This document shows, piece by piece, positions 29,212 to 37,695 of a stretch of 64,000 bases of DNA. The DNA comes from Isoptericola cucumis (GTDB lineage Bacteria > Actinomycetota > Actinomycetes > Actinomycetales > Cellulomonadaceae). Position numbers and translations under genes: made by a program. Position 1 is the first letter of the stretch, and every line of letters begins with the position of its first letter. The notes under the pieces are model-generated. The model had not been told where the DNA came from, did not search any database, and worked only from the letters and a program-made list of their open reading frames with translations. The stretch covers positions 1 to 64,000 of the forward strand of contig NZ_BMDG01000007.1 in NCBI RefSeq assembly GCF_014635665.1, read 5' to 3'.

Positions 29212-30615
29212 ATGGCTCTGCGACACGTGCTGATCACCCAGTGGCGGATGTGCCAGTTCACGGGCTCGGAGATGGTGACCCTCGAGCTGGCGGAGCACTT
29301 CGCGGCTTCGGGCGCAAAGGTGACCGTGGTGGTGCACGAGGGCGGCGAACCTGTCAGCGCGCTCTTGGCCGCGGCGGGGGACGTCCGGCTCTGGTCCTCG
29401 ACGGACGCGGGGCTCGACGAGTTCCTGCGCGCGGACCCTCCGGACCTGGCCTGGCTCCAGCACCAGATCATCCCTCGGTTCGTGCTCTCGGACGACTTCG
29501 CCGGGCACGTCGTCGTCAACCATATGTCGGCGTACCAGCCGCTCGAGAACGCTCTCGCACCCGAGGTCGAGCGGCGCCTGGCGACCGTCTCCGTCTTCAA
29601 CTCGGCAGAGACCCTTGACCGCCTGCGGGACAGCGGGGTCCTCGACCGGTTCGACCCGGAACGGCTGCGGGTCTTCCCGAACCCCGCACCGGACGACATC
29701 GCGGAGGTCAAGCCCCGGGTCAGGGGCGACGGCCCGGTGCGTCTGCTGCTCATCTCGAACCATGTGCCGCAGGAGCTGGCGGAGGCTGTCGATCTGCTTC
29801 CGTCCGGGGTCGAGATCGTCTTCGTCGGGGCGCAGACGGGCAAGGGCGCGTCGCCGGCCCGTGTCGACGCGGAGCTCTTGTCGACGGTCGACGGAGTGGT
29901 GAGCATCGGGAAGTCCGTGCAGTACGCGATCGCGGCAGGCCTGCCCGTCTACTGCTACGACCGGTTCGGCGGTCCCGGCTGGCTCGACCTCGACAACGTG
30001 TCCAGCGCTCGGTACCACAACTTCTCGGGACGGGGGTTCGAGCGCAAGGACGCCGCGACGATCGCCGAGGAGCTCGCCCACGGCTACGCCGGTGCGGCCG
30101 AGTCGGTCGACGCCATGCGAGCCGCCTGCGGACCTGATCTCGTCCTCGGGCCCGCGCTCGACGCCCTGTGGGAGCACTGTGAGGAGAACCCTCGGCCTGT
30201 CCCCGGGATCGACCCCGCCGCCCGGGCGGCGCAGCAGAGCGTCGCCGCCCTCGGCCGCCTCTGGACCACCACGCACGCCCGGGCCAAGCGGCACGGCACC
30301 GCCTTGACGAAGTCCCGCAGCGACCTCGCCCGCCTGTCAGACAGGCGCCGTGCGGAGGACGCCCGAAATGCTGAGACGATGGCCAGGCTGCGGTCTCGCC
30401 ATGCCGAGCAGCTGGCCACGCTGCGGTCTCGCCATGCGACGAAGCTCGAGCGCCGGACGGCGACGATCGCCACCCTCAAGAGCCGCCTCGCCAGCACGGA
30501 AGCCGAGCTCGGTCGACTGCAACGGTCCCACGACCGCCGGATCATGCGCGCAGCCGCCGCGGTGGCGCGCCTCGTCGACGCCCTCGCCCAGGTCGTGCGC
30601 CGCCGGCCCGCCTGA
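29212..30615 (+). CDS. GT-B type glycosyltransferase with C-terminal coiled coil
   Basis: A 467-residue protein. The first 170 residues (VLITQWRMCQFTGSEMVTLELAEHF in two parts, then VVNHMSAYQPLENAL) and the next 160 (LLLISNHVPQELAEAVDLL, GKSVQYAIAAGLPVYCYDRFGG) give a GT4-like GT-B fold. Residues ~350-450 are a strongly charged coiled coil containing LRSRHAEQLATLRSRHATKL, which is also an exact 17-base DNA repeat at 30388 and 30421 (period 33 bases, 11 residues). The coiled coil could scaffold a complex or measure chain length; this is inference. Codon use is slightly less GC-biased than its neighbours (e.g. TTG and CAT codons), hinting at a different history. A TATTCT at 29151 is a possible -10. 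Confidence 0.75.
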   Translation: MALRHVLITQWRMCQFTGSEMVTLELAEHFAASGAKVTVVVHEGGEPVSALLAAAGDVRLWSSTDAGLDEFLRADPPDLAWLQHQIIPRFVLSDDFAGHVVVNHMSAYQPLENALAPEVERRLATVSVFNSAETLDRLRDSGVLDRFDPERLRVFPNPAPDDIAEVKPRVRGDGPVRLLLISNHVPQELAEAVDLLPSGVEIVFVGAQTGKGASPARVDAELLSTVDGVVSIGKSVQYAIAAGLPVYCYDRFGGPGWLDLDNVSSARYHNFSGRGFERKDAATIAEELAHGYAGAAESVDAMRAACGPDLVLGPALDALWEHCEENPRPVPGIDPAARAAQQSVAALGRLWTTTHARAKRHGTALTKSRSDLARLSDRRRAEDARNAETMARLRSRHAEQLATLRSRHATKLERRTATIATLKSRLASTEAELGRLQRSHDRRIMRAAAAVARLVDALAQVVRRRPA

Positions 30616-30646
30616 GCGGGCGGCGCCGTCGGCCCCTGGTGGCGGC

Positions 30647-31888
30647 TCAGCCGTCGAGGCGGGCGACCAGCGCCGCGCGCACCTGGGCGACGGCGTCGGC
30701 GACGTCCACCTGCGAGGTGTCGATCACGAGGTCGGCGTCGGTCGGCACCTCGTACGGGGACGAGATGCCCGTGAACTCGGGGATCTCGCCGCGGCGCGCC
30801 TTGGCGTACAGGCCCTTGCGGTCGCGGGCTTCGCACACCTCGAGCGGCGTGCTGACGTGCACCAGGAGGAACGTGCCCGCCGCCTCGGCGTGCTCGCGGA
30901 CGCGGGCGCGCCCGGACGCGAACGGTGCGATGGGGGCGGCCACGGCGACGCCACCGTGCGACGCGACCAGCGACGCGACATAGCCGATGCGTTCCACGTT
31001 GAGCTCGCGCGACTCCTTGTCGAAGCCGAGGCCCTTGGACAGGTGGTGACGCACCTCGTCGCCGTCCAGCAGGGTCGTGTGCAGCCCCTCGTCGTCGAGC
31101 TCGGCGGCGAGCGCGCGGGCGACGGTCGACTTCCCCGACCCGGACAGCCCGGTGAAGAAGACGACGGCCCCGGACCGGCGGGCGGTGCGTGCGGCGCGCA
31201 CGACCTCGCGGGCCGACGGCTCGGGGTAGAGGTCCGCGACCTCGTCGGCCCACAGGGAGCCAAGGTCGCCGACGCGCTCGCGGTCGGCCTGGTCCCGGTG
31301 CTCGGCGAGCACGACGCTGCGCGTGGCGCCATAGCGGGCGGCGACGTCCGCCCAGCCGGGCCGGGCGGGCGAGGACGCGGGCCACGGCACGACGACGACG
31401 TCGACGCGGGTGGCGTCGGTGCGCAGCCCGTCGGCGAGGTCGGCCGCCACGCGGACCAGTCCGGGGGCTCCGACGGCGCCGGCGGCGGGGGCGCGGCGCG
31501 AGGCCGGCACGAGGAGCAGCACGCGATCCGCACCGGACGTGAGCGCCGGCAGGACGGTGACCTCGCTGCGCGTGGGCGCCTCGGCGACGACCACCGCGGC
31601 CACGTCGGCCCCGCGCACCTCGGCCCGCACGTCGTCGGCGCCCCGGCGCAGGGCCGGGTCCCAGTGCGGACCGGCGGCGCGAGCGAACGGCTTCACGGCG
31701 CGCACGCCGTCGTCGTCCGCCACCGCCAGGGGGGTGTTCTCCGCGTCGGTGAGCGTCACCGGCGTCGGGCCCTCCGGTGACCAGGCGGGACCGCCGGAGA
31801 GCGCGAGCTCGAGCAGGTCGAGCTCGTCGGCGGTCAGGACGCGGGTGCGGGCGGGGAGGTTCTTGGTCGGGTGCGCGGGGAGGTTCAT
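30647..31888 (-). CDS. cysC: Adenylylsulfate kinase with degenerate ATP-sulfurylase-like N-terminus
   Basis: A 413-residue protein. The C-terminal ~185 residues are a complete APS kinase: P-loop [44 protein letters not shown], and the family block [21 protein letters not shown] kinase phosphorylates APS to PAPS, the sulfate donor for sulfotransferases. The N-terminal ~210 residues resemble the PUA-like and catalytic parts of ATP sulfurylase ([32 protein letters not shown]). However, the site where sulfurylases have a histidine-bearing motif reads [13 protein letters not shown], without histidines, so this part is probably inactive or regulatory. Real sulfurylase activity should come from CysD/CysN nearby. 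Its ATG overlaps the stop of the TauE-like gene (ATGA). Confidence 0.88.
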   Translation of the reverse strand: MNLPAHPTKNLPARTRVLTADELDLLELALSGGPAWSPEGPTPVTLTDAENTPLAVADDDGVRAVKPFARAAGPHWDPALRRGADDVRAEVRGADVAAVVVAEAPTRSEVTVLPALTSGADRVLLLVPASRRAPAAGAVGAPGLVRVAADLADGLRTDATRVDVVVVPWPASSPARPGWADVAARYGATRSVVLAEHRDQADRERVGDLGSLWADEVADLYPEPSAREVVRAARTARRSGAVVFFTGLSGSGKSTVARALAAELDDEGLHTTLLDGDEVRHHLSKGLGFDKESRELNVERIGYVASLVASHGGVAVAAPIAPFASGRARVREHAEAAGTFLLVHVSTPLEVCEARDRKGLYAKARRGEIPEFTGISSPYEVPTDADLVIDTSQVDVADAVAQVRAALVARLDG

Positions 31889-32919
31889 GGGCGGGCGGGA
31901 CCGTCCTTCGGGTCGGCGGGCGGCGTCGTGGTGGCCGCGGAGGTGGTCGTCGGAGGGTCGGCCGGTAGCCCGGGCGGGGCGGGGGCCGGTGCACTGACCG
32001 TACCGAGCCGCAGCGGCTTCGGCGGCAGCGTCTTGATCCGCTCACGCACGACGATCCACAGGACGTTGCCGATCACGAGCGCCCCGGCCGCTGCGCCGAT
32101 GACGATGCCCAGCGACGCGCCGAGCAGCTTGAGGCCCGAGGCGAGGAGCAGGATCGCGAGCGCGCGGCGGATGATGCCGCCCGGCGCCCGGCTGGAGACC
32201 TGGGCGCCGAACCATGCGCCCGGGATGGCGCCGATGAGCAGGGAGGTCGTGAGGCCGAGCTCGAAGTCGCCGTACAGGATGTGCCCCAGGGACGCCGCGG
32301 CGACGAGCGGGACCGCCTGCACCAGGTCCGTGCCCACGAGGTTGGACGCCTTGAGCGCCGGGTACAGCATCAGCAGCACGACGATGATGATGGAACCCGC
32401 GCCGACCGACGTCAGCCCCACCATGAGGCCGGCCACGGCGCCGAGGATCAGCGTGGGGACCTTGCGGACGACGACGTCGGCGTTGCTCGGCGCGGCCGGC
32501 CCTTCCCCGAGCGCCGTGCGGCGCTGCAGCATGCCGAGCACGGCGCGCACGACGAGGCCCGCCGAGGCGATGAGCAGGGCCACGCCGAGCACCTTCTTGA
32601 GCGCCTCGTCGAACCCGTCGCCCAGGGGGAGCCACTGGATGAGCAGCGCCCCGGAGAAGGCGGCGGGCACGGAGCCGATGCACAGCCACAGCACCAGCTG
32701 GAGGTTCACGGTCTTGCGGCGCAGGTGCACCACCGCGCCCGCCGGCTTCATGAACAGGCTCGCCACGACGTCGCTCGAGACCGCCGTGAGCGGGTCGACC
32801 TTGAAGACGAAGATCAGCATCGGCGTCATGAGTGCGCCGCCGCCCATGCCGGTGAGGCCCACGATGAATCCGACGATCAGCCCGCCGAGGATCAGAGGCA
32901 GGTCGATGTCCATGTCCAC
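31885..32919 (-). CDS. TauE/SafE family anion transporter
   Basis: A 344-residue membrane protein with about eight hydrophobic helices in two repeated halves. Each half has a glycine-rich motif, [19 protein letters not shown] near the start and [20 protein letters not shown] in the middle, which are hallmarks of TauE/SafE proteins. The family moves sulfite, sulfonates or related anions. Coupling to cysC (ATGA overlap) and divergence from cysQ-cysD-cysN suggest sulfate or sulfite movement, with direction unknown. The last 45 residues are Pro/Thr/Ala-rich and disordered. The start may be the GTG at 32919 or the ATG at 32913. This gene and cysC form one two-gene operon. Confidence 0.88.
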   Translation of the reverse strand: MDMDIDLPLILGGLIVGFIVGLTGMGGGALMTPMLIFVFKVDPLTAVSSDVVASLFMKPAGAVVHLRRKTVNLQLVLWLCIGSVPAAFSGALLIQWLPLGDGFDEALKKVLGVALLIASAGLVVRAVLGMLQRRTALGEGPAAPSNADVVVRKVPTLILGAVAGLMVGLTSVGAGSIIIVVLLMLYPALKASNLVGTDLVQAVPLVAAASLGHILYGDFELGLTTSLLIGAIPGAWFGAQVSSRAPGGIIRRALAILLLASGLKLLGASLGIVIGAAAGALVIGNVLWIVVRERIKTLPPKPLRLGTVSAPAPAPPGLPADPPTTTSAATTTPPADPKDGPARP

Positions 32920-33055
32920 CAGTTCTGTCGGGAATAAGAAGAGCAGTGCGCGCGGGCCGGGCGGTGATCACCTCACAGTCGCACGCATGGGGGGAATGGT
33001 AGCCTCGGCGGCGGCCTGCACGGGCCTCCGACGAACCCCTCGACCGAGGAGCTGC

Positions 33056-33913
33056 ATGTCCGAGCCGAGTCCGACGTACCCGGACCCGTCGCTGAACGAC
33101 GCCGCGCTCGCCGCGGCCCTGGCCGACGGTGCGGGGGCGGTCCTGCTGGGCCTGCGCGCGGCCGTCGACGCCGCCGGCGGCGGCTTCGAGGCGCGCGCCT
33201 TCAAGGATGCCGGGGACGCCGCGAGCCAGGAATGGCTCGCCGCCGCGCTGGCGCACGCGCGGCCCGGCGACGCCGTCCTGTCGGAGGAGGCGAAGGACGA
33301 CGCGTCCCGCCTCTCCGCCGACCGGGTCTGGATCATCGACCCCCTCGACGGGACCCGCGAGTTCGCCGAGCGGCACGCCGACGGCGACCGGTGGCGCGAC
33401 GACTTCGCCGTGCACGTCGCACTGTGGCAGCGCGGCCGGGGGCTGACCGCGGGAGCGGTGGGCCTGCCCGCACGCGGCACGACGTTCGCCACGGCCGACG
33501 CCGCGGGGCCCGCCGCCGAGGCGGCCCGCGAGGTCCTGGAGGGCCGGCGGCCGCTGCGCATCGCGGCGAGCCGCAGCCGCCCGCCGGAGTTCGTGACCGC
33601 CCTCGCCGCGCGGGACGACGTCGAGCTGGTCCCGATGGGGTCGGCAGGCGTCAAGGTCGTGTCCGTCGTCGACGGGACCGTCGACGCCTACGTGCACGGT
33701 GGTGGCCAGTACGAGTGGGACTCCGCCGCCCCGGTCGCCGTCGCGGCCGCCGCGGGCCTGGACTGCACGCGCCTGGACTCCTCCCCGCTCGAGTACAACC
33801 GCCAGGACCCCTGGCTCCCTGATCTTTTCGTGTGCCATCCGGCCCTGGCGTCGCACCTGCGCGCGGCGCTGACCCAGGTCGGGGTCGACATCAAGGAAGG
33901 TGCCCAGTCGTGA
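33056..33913 (+). CDS. cysQ: 3'(2'),5'-bisphosphate nucleotidase (CysQ)
   Basis: A 285-residue inositol-monophosphatase-fold enzyme. Metal-binding signatures are VLSEEAKDD and WIIDPLDGTREFAER, with the C-terminal EWDSAAPVAVAAAAGL, where the Trp-Asp completes the site. CysQ dephosphorylates PAP, the by-product of sulfotransferases and PAPS reductases, to AMP and so relieves product inhibition. A GAGGAG lies six bases before the ATG. The stop overlaps the cysD GTG (GTGA). Placing a PAP-recycling enzyme first in a sulfate-activation operon fits a cell that uses PAPS for sulfation. Confidence 0.9.
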   Translation: MSEPSPTYPDPSLNDAALAAALADGAGAVLLGLRAAVDAAGGGFEARAFKDAGDAASQEWLAAALAHARPGDAVLSEEAKDDASRLSADRVWIIDPLDGTREFAERHADGDRWRDDFAVHVALWQRGRGLTAGAVGLPARGTTFATADAAGPAAEAAREVLEGRRPLRIAASRSRPPEFVTALAARDDVELVPMGSAGVKVVSVVDGTVDAYVHGGGQYEWDSAAPVAVAAAAGLDCTRLDSSPLEYNRQDPWLPDLFVCHPALASHLRAALTQVGVDIKEGAQS

Positions 33914-34812
33914 CGTCCCACGTCCTGAGCCAGCTCCGCAGCCTCGAGGCGGAGAGCATCCACATCATCCGCGAGGTCGTGGCGGAGATGGAACGCCCCT
34001 GCCTGCTCTTCTCGGGCGGCAAGGACTCCATCGTCATGCTGCACCTGGCGGCCAAGGCGTTCGCCCCCGCGCGCATCCCGTTCCCGATCATGCACGTGGA
34101 CACGGGCCTGAACTTCCAGACCGTGCTCGACACCCGGGACCGCTGGGTCGAGCGCACCGGGGTGCAGCTCGTCGTCGCCTCCGTCCAGGACGCGATCGAC
34201 CGCGGCCTGGTCGCCGAGGAGCCGAACGGCTCGCGCAACCGCATCCAGACGCCGGTGCTGCTGGAGGCCGCGGAGAAGAACGGCTTCGACGCGCTGTTCG
34301 GCGGCGGCCGCCGCGACGAGGAGAAGGCCCGCGCCAAGGAGCGCGTGTTCTCCTTCCGTGACGACTTCGGCCAGTGGGACCCGAAGAACCAGCGTCCCGA
34401 GGTCTGGAGCCTGTACAACGGCCGCGTCCACCAGGGCGAGTCGATCCGCGTGTTCCCGCTGTCCAACTGGACCGAGCTGGACATCTGGGCCTACATCGCG
34501 GCCGAGGGCATGGACATCCCGGACCTGTACCTCGCCCAGGAGCGCGAGGTCGTGGACCGCGGCGGCATGCTGTTCGCCGTCAACGAGTTCACCCCGCTCA
34601 AGGAGGGCGAGACCGCCGAGGTGCGGTCCGTCCGCTACCGCACCGTGGGCGACGCCAACCTGACGGCGGCGGTCGAGTCGACCGCCACGACGCTGCACGA
34701 GATCGTCGAGGAGGTGGCCGCCGTCCGGCTCACCGAGCGCGGCGCGACGCGCGGCGACGACAAGGTCAGCGAGGCCGCCATGGAGGACCGCAAGCGAGAG
34801 GGCTACTTCTAA
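33910..34812 (+). CDS. cysD: Sulfate adenylyltransferase subunit 2
   Basis: A 300-residue ATP-pyrophosphatase-fold enzyme, the usual length for CysD. The PP-loop is LLFSGGKDSIVMLHL (about residues 32-46). MHVDTGLNF, FGGGRRDEEKARAKER and the C-terminal MEDRKREGYF are conserved CysD segments. With the CysN GTPase it makes APS from ATP and sulfate. The GTG start overlaps the cysQ stop and has GGAAGG upstream; cysN follows three bases after its stop. PAPS or APS reductase and sulfite reductase genes are absent from the visible neighbourhood. Confidence 0.97.
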   Translation: MTSHVLSQLRSLEAESIHIIREVVAEMERPCLLFSGGKDSIVMLHLAAKAFAPARIPFPIMHVDTGLNFQTVLDTRDRWVERTGVQLVVASVQDAIDRGLVAEEPNGSRNRIQTPVLLEAAEKNGFDALFGGGRRDEEKARAKERVFSFRDDFGQWDPKNQRPEVWSLYNGRVHQGESIRVFPLSNWTELDIWAYIAAEGMDIPDLYLAQEREVVDRGGMLFAVNEFTPLKEGETAEVRSVRYRTVGDANLTAAVESTATTLHEIVEEVAAVRLTERGATRGDDKVSEAAMEDRKREGYF

Positions 34813-34815
34813 GCC

Positions 34816-36126
34816 ATGACCACCACGATCGAGACCACGGCCGAGGCTCTGACCGACGGCTCCACGGACCTCCTGCGCTTCGCGACGGCGGGCTCGGTGG
34901 ACGACGGCAAGAGCACGCTCATCGGGCGCCTGCTGTTCGACTCCAAGACGATCTTCGAGGACCAGCTCGAGTCGGTGGAGAAGGTCAGCACCGAGCGGGG
35001 CAACGACTACACCGACCTGGCGCTGCTCACGGACGGCCTGCGTGCCGAGCGTGAGCAGGGCATCACGATCGACGTCGCCTACCGCTACTTCGCGACCCCC
35101 AAGCGCAAGTTCATCATCGCGGACACCCCGGGCCACATCCAGTACACCCGGAACATGGTCACGGGCGCCTCGACCGCCGACGTCGCGCTGATCCTCGTGG
35201 ACGCGCGCAAGGGCGTCATCGAGCAGAGCCGCCGCCACACGTTCCTGGCCACGCTGCTCGGCGTGCCGCACATCGTGGTGTGCGTCAACAAGATGGACCT
35301 CGTCGACTACTCCGAGGAGGTCTTCGAGAACATCCGCAAGGACTACACGGACTTCGCCTCCCGGCTGCGCGTGCCCGACCTGACGTTCATCCCGGTGTCC
35401 GCCCTCGCGGGGGACAACGTGGTGAACCGCAGCGAGAACATGCCGTGGTTCGACGGCCGCCCCCTGCTGAGCCATTTGGAGAGCCTGCACGTCGCCAGCG
35501 ACCGCAACCTGCAGGACGTGCGGTTCCCGGTGCAGTACGTGATCCGGCCGCAGTCGCACGACGCGCGCGACTACCGGGGCTACGCCGGCACCGTCTCGGG
35601 CGGCGTCATGAAGCCGGGCGACACCGTGCGCGTGCTGCCGTCGGGCCTCGAGACGACCATCGAGGCCATCGACACCGCCGACGGTCCGGTGGACGAGGCG
35701 TTCCCGCCGATGGCGGTCACCGTGCGCCTGGCCGACGAGATCGACATCTCGCGGGGCGACATGATCTGCCGGCCGCAGAACAGCCCGGCCGCGCTGCAGG
35801 ACATCGACGCGCAGATCTGCTGGATGGACGAGACCGCGCCCCTGGTCAAGGGCAAGAAGTACGCCATCAAGCACACGACCCGGTGGGCCCGCACCATGGT
35901 CAAGGACATCAACTACCGCATCGACGTCAACACGCTGCACCGCGACGAGGACGCGACCGAGATCGGGCTCAACGAGATCGGCCGCATCCAGCTGCGCGTC
36001 ACCCAGCCGCTGTTCGTCGACCCGTACCGGCAGAACCGCGAGACGGGCGCGTTCATCCTGGTCGACGAGTCCACGAACAAGACCGTGGCGGCCGGCATGG
36101 TGGGCGGCCTGCCGCACGCCTCCTGA
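34816..36126 (+). CDS. cysN: Sulfate adenylyltransferase subunit 1 (GTPase)
   Basis: A 436-residue elongation-factor-like GTPase. The N-terminal G domain has the P-loop FATAGSVDDGKSTLIGRLL, the switch region EREQGITIDVAYRYF, DTPGHIQYTRNM and the specificity motif VNKMDLVDY. Two EF-Tu-like beta domains follow. Its GTP hydrolysis drives APS formation by CysD. In mycobacteria CysN is fused to CysC; here the kinase is a separate gene at 30647-31888. It ends the cysQ-cysD-cysN operon, with a strong hairpin 58 bp downstream. Confidence 0.97.
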   Translation: MTTTIETTAEALTDGSTDLLRFATAGSVDDGKSTLIGRLLFDSKTIFEDQLESVEKVSTERGNDYTDLALLTDGLRAEREQGITIDVAYRYFATPKRKFIIADTPGHIQYTRNMVTGASTADVALILVDARKGVIEQSRRHTFLATLLGVPHIVVCVNKMDLVDYSEEVFENIRKDYTDFASRLRVPDLTFIPVSALAGDNVVNRSENMPWFDGRPLLSHLESLHVASDRNLQDVRFPVQYVIRPQSHDARDYRGYAGTVSGGVMKPGDTVRVLPSGLETTIEAIDTADGPVDEAFPPMAVTVRLADEIDISRGDMICRPQNSPAALQDIDAQICWMDETAPLVKGKKYAIKHTTRWARTMVKDINYRIDVNTLHRDEDATEIGLNEIGRIQLRVTQPLFVDPYRQNRETGAFILVDESTNKTVAAGMVGGLPHAS

Positions 36127-36183
36127 CGACGGGGTGACCGACCCGGCTCGGACACCCGCCTGACCCCGCGGCACCGCCGCACC

Positions 36184-36223
36184 GACGTCGGCCTCGCGCT
36201 CGAACGAGCGCGAGGCCGACGTC
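36184..36223 (+). terminator. Hairpin terminator after cysN
   Basis: A perfect 18-bp inverted repeat (36184-36201 and 36206-36223) with the loop GAAC. It follows the cysQDN operon and precedes the separately expressed secreted protein gene. Confidence 0.8.
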
Positions 36224-36322
36224 GTGCTGCCGGGGGAGTGCGACGAAGCCCCAGATTTCACCCTGGCCCGGGGCACCCGGTTCCACCATCATGAGCCCAG
36301 ATCTCAAGAGGAAGAGGGCTCA

Positions 36323-37561
36323 ATGAAGCGCATTCTCGGTGCCGCGGTCGTCGCGGTGCTCGCTGCGGGTGCCGGTCTCGGTGTACCGGCGGCCGCGACG
36401 GCGGCCGTCCCGTCCGGCGTCGTGACGTCGAAGGAGTTCGCCAAGGTCGCGTACGGGAACTCGATCTCGTACGTCCGGTCCACCTTCGGCAGCAACGGCA
36501 AGGTCGTCGACCGTTACGACGGTCCCGGCACGGCGGACGACTACGTGCGGGTCGAGTTCCCGACCTACTACGCGGCCGGGACCGTCGAGATCGAGTTCCT
36601 CCGCCGCTCGTCCGGGACCTGGTACCTCGTGGCCAAGTACGCCCTGTGGGGCAACACGGCGAAGCGGACGGCCGACAAGGCCACCCAGTCGGAGTTCCAC
36701 ACCGTCAAGCAGGGCAACACCATCACGCACGCCCGCAGGGCCTTCGGCACGAGCGGCACGATCACGGAGGTCTACGAGGCGCCCGGGACGAAGTTCGACG
36801 GCGTGGTGCTGGAGTGGCCGACGGCGTCGGTCGACGGCTGGGTCCAGGTCTACTTCACCAAGAGCCCGTCCGGCACGTGGAAGGTCGACACGCGCTCGGC
36901 CTACTGGGCGGTCGAGCCCAGGCGGACCGCCGACAAGGCGACCGAGGCGGAGTTCGACGCGGTCAGGATCGGCAACTCGCTCGACCACGCCCGCAGCACC
37001 TTCGGTACCGGGGGGACGATCGGGTACTCCTACGACGCACCCGGCACGGTCGACGACGCGACGATCATCGGCTGGCCGACGGAGTCCCCCGACGGGTACG
37101 TCGAGCTCGAGCTCGGGAAGCGGTCCTCGGGCGCCTGGGCGGTCGCCGCGAGGCACGCGTACTGGGCGGTGCCCGCGAAGGCGACCACGAACCCCGCGAC
37201 GGAGGCGGAGTACGGCACGCTCAGGGACAAGCTCGCGAACGGGTACCAGGTCTCGCTCAGCGAGGCGCGCGGCGTCTTCGGCAGCGCCGGCACCGTGGTC
37301 TACCGGGGCGACGGCCCGGGGACGGACGGCGACCAGCTGCTCGTCCACTGGTACACCGGGACCGACGGCGCGGACGTGCTCATGAACTTCGTCGTGTCGG
37401 GCGGCACGTGGACGGCCCTGACCGTCGACGACATCGCCGGGCCGTGGAGCGGTGCGGCGGCCCGACGCTCGCTCAGCTCCCCGGAGCCCTCGGAACCGGC
37501 ACCGGCTCTCGACCGGGACCAGCCGGAACGGCCGTCGTGGGACCTCCGCTCCGACGGCTGA
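36323..37561 (+). CDS. Secreted four-repeat protein, BLIP-like fold
   Basis: A 412-residue protein with a signal peptide (MKRILGAAVVAVLAAGAGLG, likely cleaved after ATAA near residue 28). Four repeats of 80-86 residues begin near 36, 121, 207 and 293. Each has an alpha/beta start such as FAKVAYGNSISYVRSTFG, then (D/E)GPGT or (D/E)APGT, a Trp-Pro or Phe-Pro strand, and a closing SGTW/SGAW strand ending YWAV. The pattern recalls the tandem repeats of beta-lactamase inhibitory protein and related SmpA/OmlA-like domains. The tail (373-412) is Pro/Ser-rich. A GAGG lies about ten bases before the ATG. A binding or inhibitory role outside the cell is inference; no catalytic motif is visible. Confidence 0.78.
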   Translation: MKRILGAAVVAVLAAGAGLGVPAAATAAVPSGVVTSKEFAKVAYGNSISYVRSTFGSNGKVVDRYDGPGTADDYVRVEFPTYYAAGTVEIEFLRRSSGTWYLVAKYALWGNTAKRTADKATQSEFHTVKQGNTITHARRAFGTSGTITEVYEAPGTKFDGVVLEWPTASVDGWVQVYFTKSPSGTWKVDTRSAYWAVEPRRTADKATEAEFDAVRIGNSLDHARSTFGTGGTIGYSYDAPGTVDDATIIGWPTESPDGYVELELGKRSSGAWAVAARHAYWAVPAKATTNPATEAEYGTLRDKLANGYQVSLSEARGVFGSAGTVVYRGDGPGTDGDQLLVHWYTGTDGADVLMNFVVSGGTWTALTVDDIAGPWSGAAARRSLSSPEPSEPAPALDRDQPERPSWDLRSDG

Positions 37562-37590
37562 GCCCGGGCGGCGGAACCTGACGAGTACCT

Positions 37591-37627
37591 CGGTGGTCGT
37601 GCCCCTGGTGCGGGGGCACGACCACCG
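37591..37627 (+). terminator. Hairpin terminator after the repeat protein gene
   Basis: A perfect 15-bp inverted repeat (37591-37605 and 37613-37627) around a seven-base loop. It starts 30 bp after the stop. The following acyltransferase gene has its own -10-like TAAGAT at 37644-37649. Confidence 0.75.
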
Positions 37628-37695
37628 GTTTGTGCGCGGGGCCTAAGATGTCCTGGGCCCGTTCTCGGGTGCCGACGACCGACGGAAGGCCTGGT

